Both the position numbers and the translations under genes were made by a program. The notes beneath the pieces are model-generated. The model was not told the origin of the DNA, searched no databases, and was given only the letters and a program-made list of their open reading frames with translations. A DNA stretch of 64,000 bases. It comes from Arenicella xantha. Its GTDB lineage: Bacteria; Pseudomonadota; Gammaproteobacteria; Arenicellales; Arenicellaceae. The stretch is from assembly GCF_003315245.1 (NCBI RefSeq), contig NZ_QNRT01000001.1, positions 130,963-194,962 of the forward strand, read 5' to 3'. This document shows positions 37,377 through 47,851 of this stretch, piece by piece (the first letter of the stretch is position 1; the number at the start of each line of letters is the position of its first letter).

Positions 37377-38333
37377 CTATTCCTCGTCAACAAACAACGA
37401 ACTCACCGAATCACTAACTGTAATTCGACGAATCGATTCTCCCAACAAGTGCGCAATCGACAATTGTCGGATCTTGTCACTCGCGGCGGCGGCATCAGAC
37501 AATGGAATGGTGTTGGTGACAACCACTTCGTCCATGCTTGATGCATTAATACTGTTCACTGCCTCACCCGATAGAACGGCATGAGTACAATAGGCGCGAA
37601 CGGCGATCGCGCCTTGCTCTTTAAGCGCATCGGCGGCTTTGCAAAGCGTATTGGCGGTATCGACCATGTCATCAATAAGTACACAGCTACGGCCGTCGAC
37701 CTCACCAATAATATTCATTACCTTAGCCACATTGGCTTTAGGTCGGCGTTTATCAATAATGGCTAAATCCACATTGAGTCGTTTGGCTAAAGCACGGGCC
37801 CGAACCACACCACCGACGTCAGGTGACACCACTATCATCTTATCGGTGCCTAAACTGCGAATATCATCCAATAACACCGGCGACCCATAAATATTGTCGG
37901 TCGGGATGTCGAAAAAGCCTTGAATTTGGTCTGCATGTAGATCCATCGTCAGCACACGATCAGCACCGGCAGTACTAATCATCGACGCAATGAGCTTGGC
38001 ACTGATTGGAACACGCGAGTTTCGTGGACGTCGGTCTTGTCTGGCATAACCGTAATACGGCATGACAGCAGTAATTCGATTTGCCGATGAGCGATTACAC
38101 GCATCAATCATCAACAGCAGTTCGATAAGGTTTTTATGACTCGGAGCGCAAGTAGGTTGAATGATAAAGACATCTCGGCCTCGTACATTCTCTTGAATCT
38201 CAACGGTGATCTCACCATCACTAAACTGTTCTACGCGGGCTTTTCCGAGAGGAACCTTCAGATAGTCAACCACCTGAGCCGATAGCTCTGGGTTTGCGTT
38301 ACCGGAAAAAACAAGCAGATTATCGATCGCCAC
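37377..38333 (-). CDS. prs: Ribose-phosphate pyrophosphokinase
   Basis: 318 aa (E. coli 315). It makes PRPP from ribose 5-phosphate and ATP for nucleotide, NAD, His and Trp synthesis. The flexible-loop and ATP motifs are seen in [23 protein letters not shown] and [19 protein letters not shown]. The divalent-metal/ribose site is [17 protein letters not shown], and the PRPP loop is [15 protein letters not shown]. The start is GTG 38333, preceded by GAGG. The gene follows tRNA-Gln in the standard gammaproteobacterial order. Confidence 0.97.
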   Translation of the reverse strand: MAIDNLLVFSGNANPELSAQVVDYLKVPLGKARVEQFSDGEITVEIQENVRGRDVFIIQPTCAPSHKNLIELLLMIDACNRSSANRITAVMPYYGYARQDRRPRNSRVPISAKLIASMISTAGADRVLTMDLHADQIQGFFDIPTDNIYGSPVLLDDIRSLGTDKMIVVSPDVGGVVRARALAKRLNVDLAIIDKRRPKANVAKVMNIIGEVDGRSCVLIDDMVDTANTLCKAADALKEQGAIAVRAYCTHAVLSGEAVNSINASSMDEVVVTNTIPLSDAAAASDKIRQLSIAHLLGESIRRITVSDSVSSLFVDEE

Positions 38334-38556
38334 GGTGACCTCGTTCTCTTAAGTAAGGATGATGCTTTTCAGGCTCGAAATGATATCAGACCGAGAAATG
38401 GAACATAACCGCCTAGCCTTTTAGAACTAGTATCTATAATTAGGACTTATAAACAGCGACTACATTTCTAATACTGTAACGACTACTTCTTGTGTGAATG
38501 TTGAATTAAATCAACAAACTGCACGTAACACGTGCATGAGATAAATCGCGCTTGGA

Positions 38557-38632
38557 TGGCTGGGGTGGAAGGATTCGAACCTTCGAATGCCGGAATCAAA
38601 ATCCGGTGCCTTAACCACTTGGCCACACCCCA
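38557..38632 (-). tRNA. tRNA-Gln (UUG anticodon)
   Basis: The minus strand folds as a 76-nt cloverleaf. The acceptor stem is TGGGGTG/CACCCCA, discriminator G73, and CCA is encoded. The anticodon stem CCGGA/TCCGG holds loop TTTTGAT (anticodon TTG), and the T arm contains GGTTCGAATCC. Position between ispE and prs is the standard site for a glutamine tRNA in many gammaproteobacteria. Confidence 0.97.
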
Positions 38633-38745
38633 GTGTCATTTGCATCCAAATACGAGCAAGCTCGCAAACCTCTCACTACATTAGCGTCCTTTGCCGATTA
38701 CGCCGGTACATCATACCGTGCGTAAATAATGATAGCTGCCGGAGT

Positions 38746-39639
38746 TTATCCTTCTTCTATCAATAAAGGGTGAAAATTCATCCCCTTGGCAACGAAACCT
38801 AAAGAGTTTCGAGGCTTATTAGCCAGAATATCAAGCCCTTGCTGTTGTGAATCAAGCGGTAAAAAAACTGATCCGCCGGATCCACTCATGCGTGGACTGC
38901 CATACTGACTAAGCCACTCGAGAAGATAATTCACTTCGGGGTATTCCGCTCGAACGATTGGTTCAAGTTGATTTACTCCTTGTGAAAACAACGCGTCAAT
39001 TGAAACAATTTCGGCGTCTTTCTCGAGAGCGCGTATTTTCTTCATATGAGGGGTCGCTGTCAAATGTTTATTCGAAAAAATTTGCGCTGTTGACACCGAT
39101 ATATTCGGGTTCAGTACTAAATACCATGGTTGACGCAAATTAATCGCTGACAATTGCTCACCAACACCCTCTGCCCACGCAGCTCGCCCATAAATAAATA
39201 CCGGCACATCGGCGCCTAATTGAAGACCAAGCTCAGCCAACTTGTCGCGCGTTAGCCCTACATTCCACAACTGATTAAGGGCAATTAGCACAGTCGCCGC
39301 ATCGGAGCTCCCACCGCCCAAACCACCCCCCATCGGTAAACGCTTAAGCAAATCGATTATCACACCGCAGTCATCGGCAGCGAATTGTTTTAAAAGTAGC
39401 GCCGCTCGTAAACATAAATCCGACTCAACCGAGAACCCGAAATCGTAGTTTCGACGCACTTCGCCGTCTTGCGTGATATCGAAAGTCAGCTCATCGCCAT
39501 AGTCGAGAAACTGAAATACCGTTTGTAATTCGTGATATCCGTCAGAACGCTTGCCAACGACATGCAGCATTAAATTTATTTTCGCTGGGGCGGGCCAAAC
39601 CAATCGCGACAAAGTCGGCGAATTAACTATTGCGACCAT
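38746..39639 (-). CDS. ispE: 4-diphosphocytidyl-2-C-methyl-D-erythritol kinase
   Basis: 297-aa GHMP kinase of the MEP isoprenoid pathway, phosphorylating CDP-ME on the 2-OH. The N-terminal WPAPAKINLMLHVVGKRSDGYHEL contains the catalytic Lys. The ATP-binding loop PMGGGLGGGSSDAATVL is about 100-116, and the third GHMP motif is SPRMSGSGGSVFL. The start overlaps lolB by 13 bp, so the two are coupled. The tRNA-Gln lies just downstream. Confidence 0.96.
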   Translation of the reverse strand: MVAIVNSPTLSRLVWPAPAKINLMLHVVGKRSDGYHELQTVFQFLDYGDELTFDITQDGEVRRNYDFGFSVESDLCLRAALLLKQFAADDCGVIIDLLKRLPMGGGLGGGSSDAATVLIALNQLWNVGLTRDKLAELGLQLGADVPVFIYGRAAWAEGVGEQLSAINLRQPWYLVLNPNISVSTAQIFSNKHLTATPHMKKIRALEKDAEIVSIDALFSQGVNQLEPIVRAEYPEVNYLLEWLSQYGSPRMSGSGGSVFLPLDSQQQGLDILANKPRNSLGFVAKGMNFHPLLIEEG

Positions 39640-40265
39640 TTCCAGCCTTTTGTAACGAGTCTCACCACGACCTGCTTGCCATTACGTAGTGATTTTGTAG
39701 CTATCAACTTGCGCGGCAAACTGTGCTCAGCATGATATGGCTGATACGAAGACCACTGAATAGACCAACCAAGTTGTTGCAATAGCGCTACCTGCCCCGA
39801 CTCATCCACTTGGTAACGATAGCTATGCTGCGGATTAGGAATCGCGAATAGCCAATAAGTGAGCGCTTCAATCGGAATCGGCCAGCCAACAATTTCAGTT
39901 AACAACTTTTCAGCACTGTTGCCGCGATGCACATTACCCTTGTTGTCGCTTAATACCACACCAAATTGGTCGAATTGAATCTTGACCGCTCCCGCACCCA
40001 ATGGCCCGAACAACCTGACTTCATGTGATTCATCGCCATACCGCCAAATTAAATTGGCTTGTTCGTTAGCACGCGGAGTCTTTACGCCGACCTTGGCCTG
40101 ATACTGCCAATTATTGAGTTCTAAGAACAACCGTGTTGGCTCCGCAAAACGACTAGCATCAGATAACCATTCACGGCCAACTCCATCCATGTCAGGCTTG
40201 GGAACACTGGTACACGCACTCACAGTAAGAACCAAACCAATTAGCCAGCAATAGCGCATCCACAT
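39627..40265 (-). CDS. lolB: Outer-membrane lipoprotein insertion protein LolB
   Basis: 212 aa with a lipoprotein signal (lipobox VSAC, Cys about residue 18). The LolB fold is recognised by WQYQAKVGVKTPRANEQANLIWRYGDESHEVRLFGPLGAGAVKI and GWPIPIEALTYWLFAIPNP. LolB receives lipoproteins from LolA and inserts them into the outer membrane. It has the usual position directly before ispE. ATG 40265 or the second Met, two codons later, could be the start. The upstream TPR gene ends 17 bp before it, so these may share a transcript. Confidence 0.92.
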   Translation of the reverse strand: MWMRYCWLIGLVLTVSACTSVPKPDMDGVGREWLSDASRFAEPTRLFLELNNWQYQAKVGVKTPRANEQANLIWRYGDESHEVRLFGPLGAGAVKIQFDQFGVVLSDNKGNVHRGNSAEKLLTEIVGWPIPIEALTYWLFAIPNPQHSYRYQVDESGQVALLQQLGWSIQWSSYQPYHAEHSLPRKLIATKSLRNGKQVVVRLVTKGWKWSQ

Positions 40266-40281
40266 AACAACTTACCTTAGG

Positions 40282-42099
40282 CTACTCAGCTGACGCTGCC
40301 GCATTGGGAAACCGTATACCATAACGCTCTAGGGTTTTATTCAACACTGGATTATTGCTGTCCTGCTTGAATGACTCTTCCCAGACCTGAGTGGCGCGCT
40401 CGGTTTCGCCAGACTCCCATAACACCTCACCTAAGTGCGCAGCTATTTCGATTTCAGGACTTGCCGCGTAAGCTTGCTGCAAATAGTCAATGGCCTCGGC
40501 ATATTCTTGCATGCGATACAGAACCCACCCCATACTGTCTAAAATATGCGCGTCTTTGGGGCGCATTTGCAAGGCTTGCTGGATTAACTCACGGGCTTCT
40601 TCATAACGATCTGTTTGATCAGCCAATGTGTAACCAAGCGCATTTAGCGCGTTTGCATGATCCGGCTGGATCTCGATAACTCTGCGAAAGTCTTGCTCAG
40701 CCAACTCCACTCTATTCAACTCAGCGGTCACTAATGCTCGAGCGTAGAGCAACTCAACGCTCTCGGGCACGTACAAGATAGCTTCATTGATATATCCCAG
40801 CGCCTCTTCATACCGCAAAGCCCGCATCAACAAGAAATTTCGAGTCTCTACCAACTCCAGCCATTCCTCCGAGCTGGTCGGCTCAATCGACCATAACGCA
40901 TCTATCGCTGCATCAACGCCCTGAGTTTCGTAACGCATATTGGCGGCTTGAATACTGGCTCGGAACAACAAGTCCTCACGTCGAATCTCACTAAACAACC
41001 GTTCGGCAGTAATATATTGCTCTTGACCAACGGCAAGTCGCGCCAGCGACCAACGCACATCATCATCTTGAGGGTATTCCTGCATAGCACGCTTGTAGTG
41101 CTTAATCGCTCGATCGGGCTGCCCCAAGGCCTCCGCCAACGCACCGGCATATTGCAATGCGCCATTATTGTTTGGTGCATCTTGCAACACTTCTAATATG
41201 AGCTGGTAAGCACCTTGATAGTCCTTGCCGCGTGCCAGCTCGGCCGCATGATTAATCCGCATCGCAACGGATTTTGGATTGGCCTCAACAAACTCAGCGA
41301 CAAACTCAGAGCGCTGCTCAGTCTTGCCTTGGGCATACAGCAAATTAGCCTTCATCTGAGCCGCCAAATCCCAACTAGGCCGCATCACTAGAGCCTTAGC
41401 AACCCACGCCTCGGCCGCTTCATAAAGGTCAAACGACTCGGCAACATAGGCTGAGCTCAGCAACACTTGCGCAGAGTCGGGATATTGCTCTACCAAATAG
41501 CTAGCAATCGCAAATCCAGACACATCATTCTTCTGCCGAACCAGAAGCGCCGCCAGCTGTTTTACATAGTCATCCATCTGCCGATGCTGTGCCTGCTTTT
41601 CAATCGCCTGGATCGCCTCACCGGTCTCGCCCGCCCCCACTAATGACAACAGATACATATTTTGCGCATCTTCACTGGCTGGCTTTAGCTCCACCCAAAG
41701 CCGGCCTCCGGCAGCTGCAGTGACGTAATCGTCATTGCGCAAAGCAAGCATCGTTGCCAATCTTGCCACTCGGAAGTCGCCACTTGACCGCGCAACATCT
41801 AGTGCATTGAGTGTTGCCTGATCCCACTGACCGGTAAACGAAGCGAGGTTCGACAACAATAATTTTTCCAAGGTATCCGCATCAAGATCCTGCATTGGCA
41901 AATCAGGATCGCTCGCAAGCTCCGCGTCCGACACCACTTCAATCTGATCAGCATTCAATCCAATCACCGCGTCAGGACTTACACCTGACGGCCCGCTCCC
42001 TGAGCTGGCACAGGCTCCGACAAGGCTAACCGACACCATACACATCAGTATCTTGCCGAGCAGATAAGGCGAAGCGCTACGTTGGTAAAAATTTGTCAT
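40282..42099 (-). CDS. TPR-repeat lipoprotein
   Basis: I choose ATG 42099 (605 aa) because it gives a proper lipoprotein signal (MCMVSVSLVGACASS, lipobox VGAC); the longer frame from 42177 adds 26 residues before it. The body is a series of tetratricopeptide repeats, for example NNGALQYAGALAEALGQPDRAIKHYKRAM, ALNALGYTLADQTDRYEEARELI and ILDSMGWVLYRMQEYAEAIDYL. It resembles the TPR protein often found before lolB in gammaproteobacteria. A periplasmic or outer-membrane scaffold role is likely; specific partners are unknown. Confidence 0.83.
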   Translation of the reverse strand: MTNFYQRSASPYLLGKILMCMVSVSLVGACASSGSGPSGVSPDAVIGLNADQIEVVSDAELASDPDLPMQDLDADTLEKLLLSNLASFTGQWDQATLNALDVARSSGDFRVARLATMLALRNDDYVTAAAGGRLWVELKPASEDAQNMYLLSLVGAGETGEAIQAIEKQAQHRQMDDYVKQLAALLVRQKNDVSGFAIASYLVEQYPDSAQVLLSSAYVAESFDLYEAAEAWVAKALVMRPSWDLAAQMKANLLYAQGKTEQRSEFVAEFVEANPKSVAMRINHAAELARGKDYQGAYQLILEVLQDAPNNNGALQYAGALAEALGQPDRAIKHYKRAMQEYPQDDDVRWSLARLAVGQEQYITAERLFSEIRREDLLFRASIQAANMRYETQGVDAAIDALWSIEPTSSEEWLELVETRNFLLMRALRYEEALGYINEAILYVPESVELLYARALVTAELNRVELAEQDFRRVIEIQPDHANALNALGYTLADQTDRYEEARELIQQALQMRPKDAHILDSMGWVLYRMQEYAEAIDYLQQAYAASPEIEIAAHLGEVLWESGETERATQVWEESFKQDSNNPVLNKTLERYGIRFPNAAASAE

Positions 42100-42256
42100 C
42101 CGGAACTCATGGGTACTCTTACGTCTGAATAGAACGCGCACTAAATACGCGCAAAGTGGAAATGCGAAAATCAGCATACCGTCATTATATACTTAACTTT
42201 ATCAGGCCGAGTAACTACAATCTTCACCTTACCAACTTGTAAAGTAACAGCAACTC

Positions 42257-43891
42257 ATGCCCACTAGCATTGCAATTCTTCTTGCCGCCCTCGGCTTTCT
42301 AGTATTCGGCTACGCAAGCTTGGTGCGCATGCTAACGCGGCAAGCGTTTCCCGATGCGGGAATCCAGCGTTACTTTAAACAAATGATGACCGCGCGATTA
42401 CTGCGCAACCTTGGAAGCAGTGCTTTTTTCGTAAGCTTGCCAGCTACTAGCCTATTGTTATTCTGGGGCTGGGGGCCGGCTCTACTATGGCTACTGATTT
42501 TTCATCTAATTGTTGAATCAATGTGCCATTTACAATTTAGCTCCCAAGACAAACAATTAGACGTAGCCGACCACCTGCTGCGCGCCGAAAAACCGTTACC
42601 AGCCATGCTTGAGCAAGGCCTAATACAAGCGTTTTTTTTGCTCTCCATGGGCGTGGTCACCGCATTAATGGCAACCTTGGTAGATCGCCAATCCGGACTA
42701 CTATTCGCCATTTTGTTTTTACTTCCTGCACGCAGTTTATGGCGGCACCCCAGCCCGGTGATGCCGCTTGCGCTACGAATCGTTGGAGCATTGTGCTTAT
42801 TAGCAGCAGGACTGGCATTCAGCGATCGGCTGGGTTTTTCAGTATATGGCGACTGGGCGCCATTTGGCACGATGCTCGATTGGCTACGCTTCAACAACCC
42901 GACGGTAATTGCCGCCGTACTGGTCGTGGCAGTATTTCAGCTAGAGTTAAATCAAGGGTTTAAATCTGACCTGTCTGCGTTTGCCGGCCTCATCATAGTA
43001 ATTCTCGTTATTTTGATGACGGTACAACTGGTTTGGCTAGCCCCCTTATTAGACGCCCCAATGCAAAGCATTCAGGTACGCAGCACCTCGTTGCCCAGCT
43101 TCGCTGGACTGTCGCTGTTTATTTTTGCGGGGTTTTCCGGTCTGCTGATACGGTTATTGATCGAAGAAGAAAACGGAACCACGCGCGGCCCAGAGCATTT
43201 TGGGCGCCTTCAATTAGGCAACCTACTTCACCTTACGCTACTCGTGGCGCTCGTGCTGAGTTTAGCGGCAGCCATTGGAATTGGCGCATGGAAGACTCAC
43301 TTCATTGAGTGGAATGATTCACTCAACCTGCTGGATCAACTTAATCTAGCGATCACCAGCATGCTAAACCTAATCAACCCTGACGCCGAAACCGGCACAC
43401 TGATGCACACCCTGCTGTTGGCCGCTTTGTGCTTCACTGGGTTTAGCTTCATGCTGATGTGCGCCAACCAGTTGACCCTCGAAGAGCGAGAAGAGCAAAC
43501 CGCTATATCGGTTATTCTCGAAGCCAAAGTACTGCAAGCCATATTAATATTTCTGTCTAGCGCGTACTTTATTAGCCGCGGCATTAGCGTTGACGTATGG
43601 CTCATCATTGGCATGCTGGGCTGGAGTCTAACCACTCATTTGATGATGGGAATGACGCTGAGCCAAGCAAGCTCGGGGCGACGTAAAGCCTTCTCAGTAA
43701 TTAGCCTTAGCTTAGCGGTATTAGGCGGCTTACAAGTTGGTGCTATAACGCTATCGTGGATACTCGCGTCGCACTATTTCCACACTACCGCCGCTATTGT
43801 GTTGCTATTGTGTGTCACCGCATTATGGTGGCGACCCATTATTGCTATAATCAGCGGATTCCGTACCAGTGCCGATGAAGCATTGTTCTAG
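42257..43891 (+). CDS. Polytopic membrane protein, distant CstA-like
   Basis: A 544-aa protein with about 13-15 transmembrane segments. Some features recall the carbon-starvation transporter CstA: GPALLWLLIFHLIVESMCHLQFS resembles the LWLL...HDF region, and LSLFIFAGFSGLLIRLLIEEENGTT resembles the FxxIxxGxxSGFHxLxxSGTT region. Key CstA residues are replaced, so this would be a diverged relative; alternatively it is an unrelated transporter. It is divergent from the TPR gene and 100 bp upstream of hemA. The substrate is unknown. Confidence 0.5.
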   Translation: MPTSIAILLAALGFLVFGYASLVRMLTRQAFPDAGIQRYFKQMMTARLLRNLGSSAFFVSLPATSLLLFWGWGPALLWLLIFHLIVESMCHLQFSSQDKQLDVADHLLRAEKPLPAMLEQGLIQAFFLLSMGVVTALMATLVDRQSGLLFAILFLLPARSLWRHPSPVMPLALRIVGALCLLAAGLAFSDRLGFSVYGDWAPFGTMLDWLRFNNPTVIAAVLVVAVFQLELNQGFKSDLSAFAGLIIVILVILMTVQLVWLAPLLDAPMQSIQVRSTSLPSFAGLSLFIFAGFSGLLIRLLIEEENGTTRGPEHFGRLQLGNLLHLTLLVALVLSLAAAIGIGAWKTHFIEWNDSLNLLDQLNLAITSMLNLINPDAETGTLMHTLLLAALCFTGFSFMLMCANQLTLEEREEQTAISVILEAKVLQAILIFLSSAYFISRGISVDVWLIIGMLGWSLTTHLMMGMTLSQASSGRRKAFSVISLSLAVLGGLQVGAITLSWILASHYFHTTAAIVLLLCVTALWWRPIIAIISGFRTSADEALF

Positions 43892-43994
43892 TCCAACAAT
43901 CGACACGCTAAAACAAGATAAGCAATAGGTAAATTTCGTCAAACAGGGTAAAATGCGCGCATTAATCGGGCATACCGTCCCGACCATTGATCTC

Positions 43995-45251
43995 ATGCAC
44001 GTTCTATCAGTAGGCCTAAATCATACGACAGCTCCAATAGCGGTGCGCGAACGCGCAGCCGTCGCGGCTGAGCACCTGAATGATGCGTTAAGCGACATCG
44101 CTCAACTTGCTGAGATCGAAGAAGCGACTATCTTGTCAACCTGTAACCGCACCGAGGTATATTGCCAAGTTCCAGAAGGCGGCGTCAACATCGTCAGCCA
44201 ATGGCTATGTGACTTTCACCAGCTCCAGCGCGACGAAGTCGCACCTTATCTGTATGCCCTACCCGATCAAGATGCCGTGAGACACGCTTTTCGCGTGGCA
44301 TCGGGGCTCGATTCAATGGTTATCGGTGAGCCACAGATACTCGGACAAATGAAAACCGCATTTGCCACCGCACACAAAAACGGCAACACCGGCAAGGTCC
44401 TCAACCGCCTATTTCAACACACATTTTCGGTTGCAAAAGAAGTCCGTACCAGCACACACATTGGTAGCCACGCGGTATCCGTCGCATACGCTGCCGTAGC
44501 ACTATCGAAACAAATTTTCTCAGATATTGCGCAGCAAACAGTATTACTGATTGGCGCCGGTGAAACTATCGAGCTAACCTGTCGCCACCTTTACGCACAA
44601 GGCGTCAGAGATATTATTGTCGCCAATCGCACACTGGCACGAGCCGAAGGGCTAGCTAAGGAATTCGGCGCATCGGTAATTTCCTTGCATGAGCTACCGA
44701 CTCGACTACCTGACGCCGACATGGTATTCAGCTCAACCGCGAGCACCTTACCAATTCTAGGCAAGGGCGCCTTCGAGAGCGCACTTAAAAAGCGCCGAAA
44801 CAAGCCGATGTTTGTGGTCGACCTTGCGGTACCCCGCGATGTAGAAACAGAGGTTGGCGACCTTAACAATGTATACCTGTATACCGTTGATGATTTAAAT
44901 CAAGTCGTCACAGAGAACTTAAAATCTCGGCAAGACGCCGCGATCGAAGCGGAAAAAATTGTCGAAGAGCACACGCTCAACTTCATGCACTGGTTTGAAA
45001 ATCTGCAATCGATCCCAACCATTCGTCAATTACGTGATCGCACTAGCCAAATCACGCAACACGAGCTCGCATCTGCGCAAAGACGCTTGGCCGCTGGCGA
45101 AGACCCAGCCACAATACTTGAACATTTCGCTCATTCATTGTCACGAAAATTCATGCATCATCCTACGGAATCGTTGCGACAAAAGCACGATGAAGCCTTA
45201 CTTCTCGCTACCCGAGAATTATTTGGGCTAGACAAAAAAAATAATAAATAA
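43995..45251 (+). CDS. hemA: Glutamyl-tRNA reductase
   Basis: From ATG 43995 the product is 418 aa, exactly the E. coli length; the longer frame from 43953 adds 14 unrelated residues. The catalytic Cys50 is in [10 protein letters not shown], followed by [19 protein letters not shown] and the NADPH Rossmann motif [11 protein letters not shown]. It reduces Glu-tRNA to glutamate-1-semialdehyde, the first step of C5 haem synthesis. It starts the hemA-prfA-prmC operon; prfA follows after 17 bp. Confidence 0.96.
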   Translation: MHVLSVGLNHTTAPIAVRERAAVAAEHLNDALSDIAQLAEIEEATILSTCNRTEVYCQVPEGGVNIVSQWLCDFHQLQRDEVAPYLYALPDQDAVRHAFRVASGLDSMVIGEPQILGQMKTAFATAHKNGNTGKVLNRLFQHTFSVAKEVRTSTHIGSHAVSVAYAAVALSKQIFSDIAQQTVLLIGAGETIELTCRHLYAQGVRDIIVANRTLARAEGLAKEFGASVISLHELPTRLPDADMVFSSTASTLPILGKGAFESALKKRRNKPMFVVDLAVPRDVETEVGDLNNVYLYTVDDLNQVVTENLKSRQDAAIEAEKIVEEHTLNFMHWFENLQSIPTIRQLRDRTSQITQHELASAQRRLAAGEDPATILEHFAHSLSRKFMHHPTESLRQKHDEALLLATRELFGLDKKNNK

Positions 45252-45268
45252 ACAAGCAGAGAACCCCT

Positions 45269-46360
45269 GTGAAAGAATCCATTCGTTTTAAACTCGAGAG
45301 TTTGGTCGAGCGCCAAGAAGAACTAAACGTGTTGCTGTCTCAACCCGACACCATGAGCGACCAAAATAAGTTCCGCAAACTCAGTATAGAGCTTTCTGAA
45401 ATTGGGCCTCTGATCGAGAACTACTTAGAATATAAAGGTCTTGAAGAAGACGCCGAAGCCGCCTCTATGATGATGGAGGAAGATGACAAAGATATGCGTA
45501 AGATGGCGCATGACGAACTACAAGAAATAAAACAGCGTCAAGAGCAATTGCTTAGCGAACTGCAAAAACTACTGCTGCCTAAGGATCCTAATGACGACAA
45601 TAATATATTCTTAGAGATTCGCGCTGGAACTGGCGGTGATGAAGCCGCCATCTTTTCTGGCGATCTATTTAAAATGTATCAAACCTATGCCGAATCGCAA
45701 AAATGGCGAGTTGAAGTGTTGAGCAAAAACCTCGGTGAACACGGCGGATACAAAGAAATTATTTCACGTATAGAAGGCCACGGAGCCTATTCAAAACTGA
45801 AATTCGAATCCGGCGCGCACCGTGTACAACGAGTACCCGAAACCGAAACTCAAGGGCGAGTACATACCTCAGCCTGCACCGTAGCGATTCTGCCGGAAGC
45901 CGACGAGGTTGGTGATGACATGGAGATCAACCCAAGTGACCTGCGGATCGACACATACCGAGCATCAGGCTCCGGCGGACAACACGTAAACAAAACCGAT
46001 TCAGCGGTGCGCCTTACGCATATTCCGACCGGCACCGTTGTCGAATGCCAAGACGAACGGTCACAACACAAGAATAAAGCACGCGCAATGTCGATGTTAA
46101 AAGCACGAATACTCGATGCCGAACGCCAAGCACAAGATGCCGAGCAAGCTGAAACTCGTAAGAGCCTAGTTGGCAGTGGCGACCGGTCAGAGCGAATTCG
46201 CACATACAACTACCCACAAGGCCGCGTTACCGATCACCGAATCAACTTAACACTGTATAAGCTCGATACCATTATGGCTGGTGATTTGGGCCAAATTGTC
46301 GATCCACTCACAACTGAGCATCAGGCCAACCTCTTGGCGGAACTAGGTGACGATGCCTAA
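45269..46360 (+). CDS. prfA: Peptide chain release factor 1
   Basis: 363 aa starting at GTG 45269. RF1 recognises UAA and UAG and triggers peptide release. The universally conserved GGQ is in [17 protein letters not shown] and is the site methylated by Prm[24 protein letters not shown] and the codon-recognition domain are intact. The stop overlaps the start of prmC in TAATG, indicating translational coupling between the factor and its methyltransferase. Confidence 0.97.
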   Translation: MKESIRFKLESLVERQEELNVLLSQPDTMSDQNKFRKLSIELSEIGPLIENYLEYKGLEEDAEAASMMMEEDDKDMRKMAHDELQEIKQRQEQLLSELQKLLLPKDPNDDNNIFLEIRAGTGGDEAAIFSGDLFKMYQTYAESQKWRVEVLSKNLGEHGGYKEIISRIEGHGAYSKLKFESGAHRVQRVPETETQGRVHTSACTVAILPEADEVGDDMEINPSDLRIDTYRASGSGGQHVNKTDSAVRLTHIPTGTVVECQDERSQHKNKARAMSMLKARILDAERQAQDAEQAETRKSLVGSGDRSERIRTYNYPQGRVTDHRINLTLYKLDTIMAGDLGQIVDPLTTEHQANLLAELGDDA

Positions 46361-47223
46361 TGACGTTAGCATCGCCCACCTATCAGGGCTTAATTAACGA
46401 CGCAGCGCAACAACTTCACGAGACTTCAGACACGCCAAGGATCGATGCTGAAGTCTTGTTGCAGCATATTGTGCAGCGCAATATGGCATGGATCATTGCT
46501 TACGGCGATACCATCGCCACGCCGCAGCATATTCGCGAGTACTATATCGTCATAGAGCAGCGCCGACAGGGTCAGCCGGTTGCCTATTTAATCGGCTATC
46601 GTGATTTTTGGACGTTAACCTTAGCGGTCAGCCCAGCGGTGTTAATCCCACGACCAGACACCGAAGTGCTAGTCGAAAATGCATTGGCGCGGTTACCCGA
46701 GAACACGCCATTAAACATTTTGGACATGGGAACCGGCAGTGGCGCGATTGCGCTGTCATTGGGGAAGGAACGACCACTCGCGCAAGTACTAGCAACCGAC
46801 CTAATGCCCGACGCACTTCAGATTGCACGCGCTAATGCTCAGTCGAATCAAGTCGATAATGTCACTTTTTTACTCAGCAACTGGTGTGAGAACATTCCAC
46901 TGCACGCTCAATTCGATTTAATTGCATCAAACCCACCGTATATTGAACCGGACGATGAGCATTTACAGCAAGGCGACCTTCGTTTCGAACCGACAACCGC
47001 GCTGATTGCAACAGACCATGGGCTTGCCGACCTGAACACGATTGTTGAGGGTTGCCGACACTACTTAAAACCAAACGGCTGGTTAATTTTAGAGCATGGC
47101 TACAACCAAGCTGATGCGCTCGCAAAAAAGATGCGACAGTGCGGCTTTAGCGACATCCAATTGCATACCGATCTGAATAATCTCCCTAGGTGCACCAGCG
47201 CGCGCCTACCTCACCAGCACTAA
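46360..47223 (+). CDS. prmC: Release factor glutamine methyltransferase
   Basis: 287 aa. It N5-methylates the GGQ glutamine of RF1 and RF2 using S-adenosylmethionine. The SAM motif LDMGTGSGAI is at 121-130 and the catalytic NPPY at 191-194; the N-terminal helical domain includes RPDTEVLVE, which fits RF recognition. The start codon overlaps the prfA stop. The operon ends here, followed by G/C-rich hairpins without a T-tract. Confidence 0.95.
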   Translation: MTLASPTYQGLINDAAQQLHETSDTPRIDAEVLLQHIVQRNMAWIIAYGDTIATPQHIREYYIVIEQRRQGQPVAYLIGYRDFWTLTLAVSPAVLIPRPDTEVLVENALARLPENTPLNILDMGTGSGAIALSLGKERPLAQVLATDLMPDALQIARANAQSNQVDNVTFLLSNWCENIPLHAQFDLIASNPPYIEPDDEHLQQGDLRFEPTTALIATDHGLADLNTIVEGCRHYLKPNGWLILEHGYNQADALAKKMRQCGFSDIQLHTDLNNLPRCTSARLPHQH

Positions 47224-47446
47224 TTCGCTGAACAAACGGGGCAATTGCCCCACCCCGATTGGGGCAAATCACCTAGCACCAGCAATCAAGCGCCGCTAGC
47301 TGGCCAAGCAAGCAGAGCACGCCGCTCACTAGCTAAAGCGCTGAACGCAATATTTTGCGCCATAGATTATTTTTTCCACATTAAAATCAAACTGTTACAA
47401 ATAAAGACGAGTTCTTACAGCAAAATATTGTCAGCCAATCGAGTGC
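47224..47446. other. Post-prmC intergenic region with competing hairpins and G-tract motif
   Basis: GGGGCAA-TTGCCCC (47238-47251) is a perfect palindrome, and TTGCCCC (47245-47251) can instead pair with GGGGCAA at 47261-47267, giving mutually exclusive hairpins. ATTGGGGCAAATC (47258-47270) resembles a G-tract motif also found near other sigma-54 sites in this window. The in-frame ORF at 47245-47559 shows no protein-like features and is not called. Confidence 0.5.
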
Positions 47447-47463
47447 TTGGCACGGTCTGTGCT
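47447..47463 (+). promoter_or_regulatory. Sigma-54 (-24/-12) promoter of PLDc_N-AI-2E-YihY unit
   Basis: TTGGCACG-GTCT-GTGCT matches the RpoN consensus YTGGCACGRNNNTTGCW with a single mismatch (GTGC for TTGC), and the GG and GC pairs are correctly spaced. Transcription should start near 47475, giving a leader of about 95 nt before the ATG at 47570. Confidence 0.72.
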
Positions 47464-47569
47464 TTGGAACAACTACTGAGAACCCTTAAATACCACACTG
47501 AGCTAATTAAAGTTCGGGACATAGGGCTCTTAGTCGAGACCAACTCAACTAACTTATAGGAGATATCTT

Positions 47570-47740
47570 ATGCTTGAAGGAATTCTAGGAATATTGCATC
47601 TAATCATCGCTATCTGGGCGATCCTTAGCATTGTTAAATCAAGTGCCACAACTGGCATGAAAATAATTTGGGTATTACTCGTGCTACTGCTGCCTCTCAT
47701 CGGCCTGATCATCTGGTTCCTCGCAGGCCCCAAGGGTTAG
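47570..47740 (+). CDS. Small PLDc_N-type membrane protein
   Basis: A 56-aa protein, too short for routine ORF lists, with AGGAG six bases upstream of the ATG. Two transmembrane helices (EGILGILHLIIAIWAILSIV and IIWVLLVLLLPLIGLIIWFLAGPKG) are separated by a short loop with Ser, Thr and Lys. The pattern, ending LPLIGLIIWFLAGP, is that of the phospholipase-D-nuclease N-terminal (PLDc_N) small membrane-protein family. Function is unknown, and such proteins often accompany envelope-stress genes. It is first in a likely operon with the AI-2E-family and YihY-family genes, behind a sigma-54 promoter. Confidence 0.8.
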   Translation: MLEGILGILHLIIAIWAILSIVKSSATTGMKIIWVLLVLLLPLIGLIIWFLAGPKG

Positions 47741-47851
47741 TGAAAACCGCCGCTGCTAAGCTGCAACGCAAAAGAATTAGATACAACCTAGTTGCAGCTT
47801 AGCGCAACATATCAGCCGACGCCGACCAAGCCATCCATCACGAGGCAACTA

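Noticed and set aside
47245-47559. 104-codon ORF between prmC and the PLDc_N gene
   Set aside because: It starts at TTG inside a hairpin region, covers the sigma-54 promoter and has no protein-like organisation.
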